This document shows, piece by piece, positions 16,311-16,926 of a stretch of DNA of 16,926 nucleotides. Position numbers and translations under genes: made by a program. Origin of the DNA: Pelagophyceae sp. CCMP2097 (taxonomy: Eukaryota; Sar; Pelagophyceae); contig MU657214.1 of the NCBI GenBank assembly GCA_026770575.1, positions 158,694-175,619 on the forward strand. Reading direction: 5' to 3'. Below the pieces are notes generated by a model. It saw nothing but the letters and a program-made list of their open reading frames with translations, had not been told where the DNA came from and did no database searches. Numbering within the stretch: position 1 is the first letter of the stretch; each line of letters begins with the position of its first letter.

Positions 16311-16926
16311 TCCTTCCGTCGACTGCCGCGAAACTCGGAACCGTGCCTCGCTCGAGCGCCTCCGCCCTCGAGCTGCAACCCGACAAACGAGAAGCGTAGC
16401 TCTTCGAAGCCTTTGAGCAGGTCCTTGGACAAACCTCCCGCCCTTGCCCCACCGCTCCGCCACCCGGACTCGATGACGTCGAGGCCCGTCGGAGCGCCCG
16501 CCGAGGCTGAGCGAAGCGGTCGCTTTGGCGCCGCCCGGCCCCGCCGCGCGTGCCCGTCGGAACGGCCGTCGGTGGAACCGTCAGTGCGGTCGTCGGCACC
16601 GCAGTCGGCACCGCCGTCGGCACCGCAATCGGCTGCACGGTCGGCCCGCCCGTCGGCACCGTGATCGCGCAGGCCGTCGGCACTGCTGTCGGCGCGGCCG
16701 TCGGCGCATAGGTTGGGACGGCCGTCGGCACCGCAGTCGGCGCGGCCGTCGGCGCATTGGTTGGGACGGCCGTCGGCACCGCAGTCGGCGCGGACGTCGG
16801 AACCGCAGTAGGAACCGGCGTCGGCTGCACGGTCGGAGCGCCAGTCGGCACCGCTGTTGGCGACGCCGTCGGTACCGCGGTCGGCGCGCCCGTCGGTGGA
16901 ACCGTCGGTGCGGTCGTCGGCACCGC
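16258..16926 (-). CDS. XXPT tetrapeptide-repeat protein, 5' part missing
   Basis: On the minus strand the frame is open at the right window edge and encodes about 30 units of the type AVPT, GAPT, VQPT and SAPT down to about 16546. Pro/Thr repeats of this kind are common in secreted or cell-surface proteins of stramenopiles, where they act as glycosylated spacers; that role is inferred. The DNA has a 12-base period (GTCGGCACCGCC-like on the plus strand). Below 16546 the frame stays open to 16258 but turns Arg/Ser-rich and enters the repeats, so the real exon may end near 16546. The plus-strand reading (Ser/Ala/Pro-rich) is less natural. Any signal peptide would lie outside the window. Confidence 0.5.
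   Translation of the reverse strand, partial: AVPTTAPTVPPTGAPTAVPTASPTAVPTGAPTVQPTPVPTAVPTSAPTAVPTAVPTNAPTAAPTAVPTAVPTYAPTAAPTAVPTACAITVPTGGPTVQPIAVPTAVPTAVPTTALTVPPTAVPTGTRGGAGRRQSDRFAQPRRALRRASTSSSPGGGAVGQGREVCPRTCSKASKSYASRLSGCSSRAEALERGTVPSFAAVDGRKSAATAGGPGGSSPWHP
16546..16926. repeat. 12-base-period minisatellite encoding XXPT
   Basis: Around 30 imperfect copies of a 12-base unit starting GTCGGC/GTCGGA run to the window edge. A higher-order unit is visible: a block with GGTTGGGACGGCCGTCGGCA recurs at about 16709 and 16757, 48 bases apart. Confidence 0.85.

Noticed and set aside
16098..16664. Plus-strand Ser/Pro/Ala repeat ORF
   Set aside because: The minus-strand XXPT reading is a known repeat type and is open at the edge; the plus reading is its complement.

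Overview
The window looks like nuclear DNA from a compact, GC-rich microalga with a secondary plastid, most likely a stramenopile such as a pelagophyte. I infer this from several traits. Genes are closely packed on both strands and carry short introns of 41 to 243 bases with strict GT...AG ends. One protein has a signal peptide followed by a twin-arginine thylakoid lumen signal. Several domain mixes (MYND/RING/Sel1, long XXPT repeats, 2OG oxygenase joined to an FkbM methyltransferase) are typical of such algae. Nothing bacterial, viral or organellar was seen. Most genes had to be rebuilt by joining exons by eye, using splice signals, reading phase and domain continuity, so exon borders are predictions.

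Layout from left to right. (1) 1-945, +: the 3' part of a MYND/RING/Sel1-repeat protein. (2) 946-2138: tail-to-tail spacer without a convincing gene. (3) 2139-3168, -: a small TALE/KN-type homeodomain protein with in-frame introns. (4) 3169-3708: divergent promoter spacer. (5) 3709-4616, +: a complete ESCRT-II subunit SNF8/VPS22 in four exons, 257 residues. (6) 4863-8155, +: a five-exon, 976-residue fatty acyl-AMP ligase fused to an acyl carrier domain, a membrane segment and a possible acyltransferase-like tail. (7) 8430-9875, -: a BTB(T1)-Kelch protein interrupted by one in-frame TAA. (8) 10067-10862, +: a two-exon predicted thylakoid lumen protein, divergent from the Kelch gene. (9) 10863-11712: convergent spacer with a lone WD40-repeat relic. 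(10) 11713-15175, -: a six-exon gene that reads as one 933-residue protein with a degenerate TruA/Pus1-like pseudouridine synthase fold, a 2OG-Fe(II) oxygenase-like domain and an FkbM-family methyltransferase. (11) 15176-16926: a repeat-rich stretch with a weak serine-rich ORF on + and, at the right edge, a partial protein on - made of about 30 XXPT tetrapeptides.

The genes do not form an operon or an obvious pathway; this is ordinary eukaryotic gene packing. The most unusual items are the three-domain fusion of region 10, whose pseudouridine synthase half lacks the catalytic aspartate motif; the membrane-tethered FAAL-ACP protein; the single in-frame stop in an otherwise intact Kelch propeller; and a set of introns that start with GTC and are often flanked by a repeated GTC.
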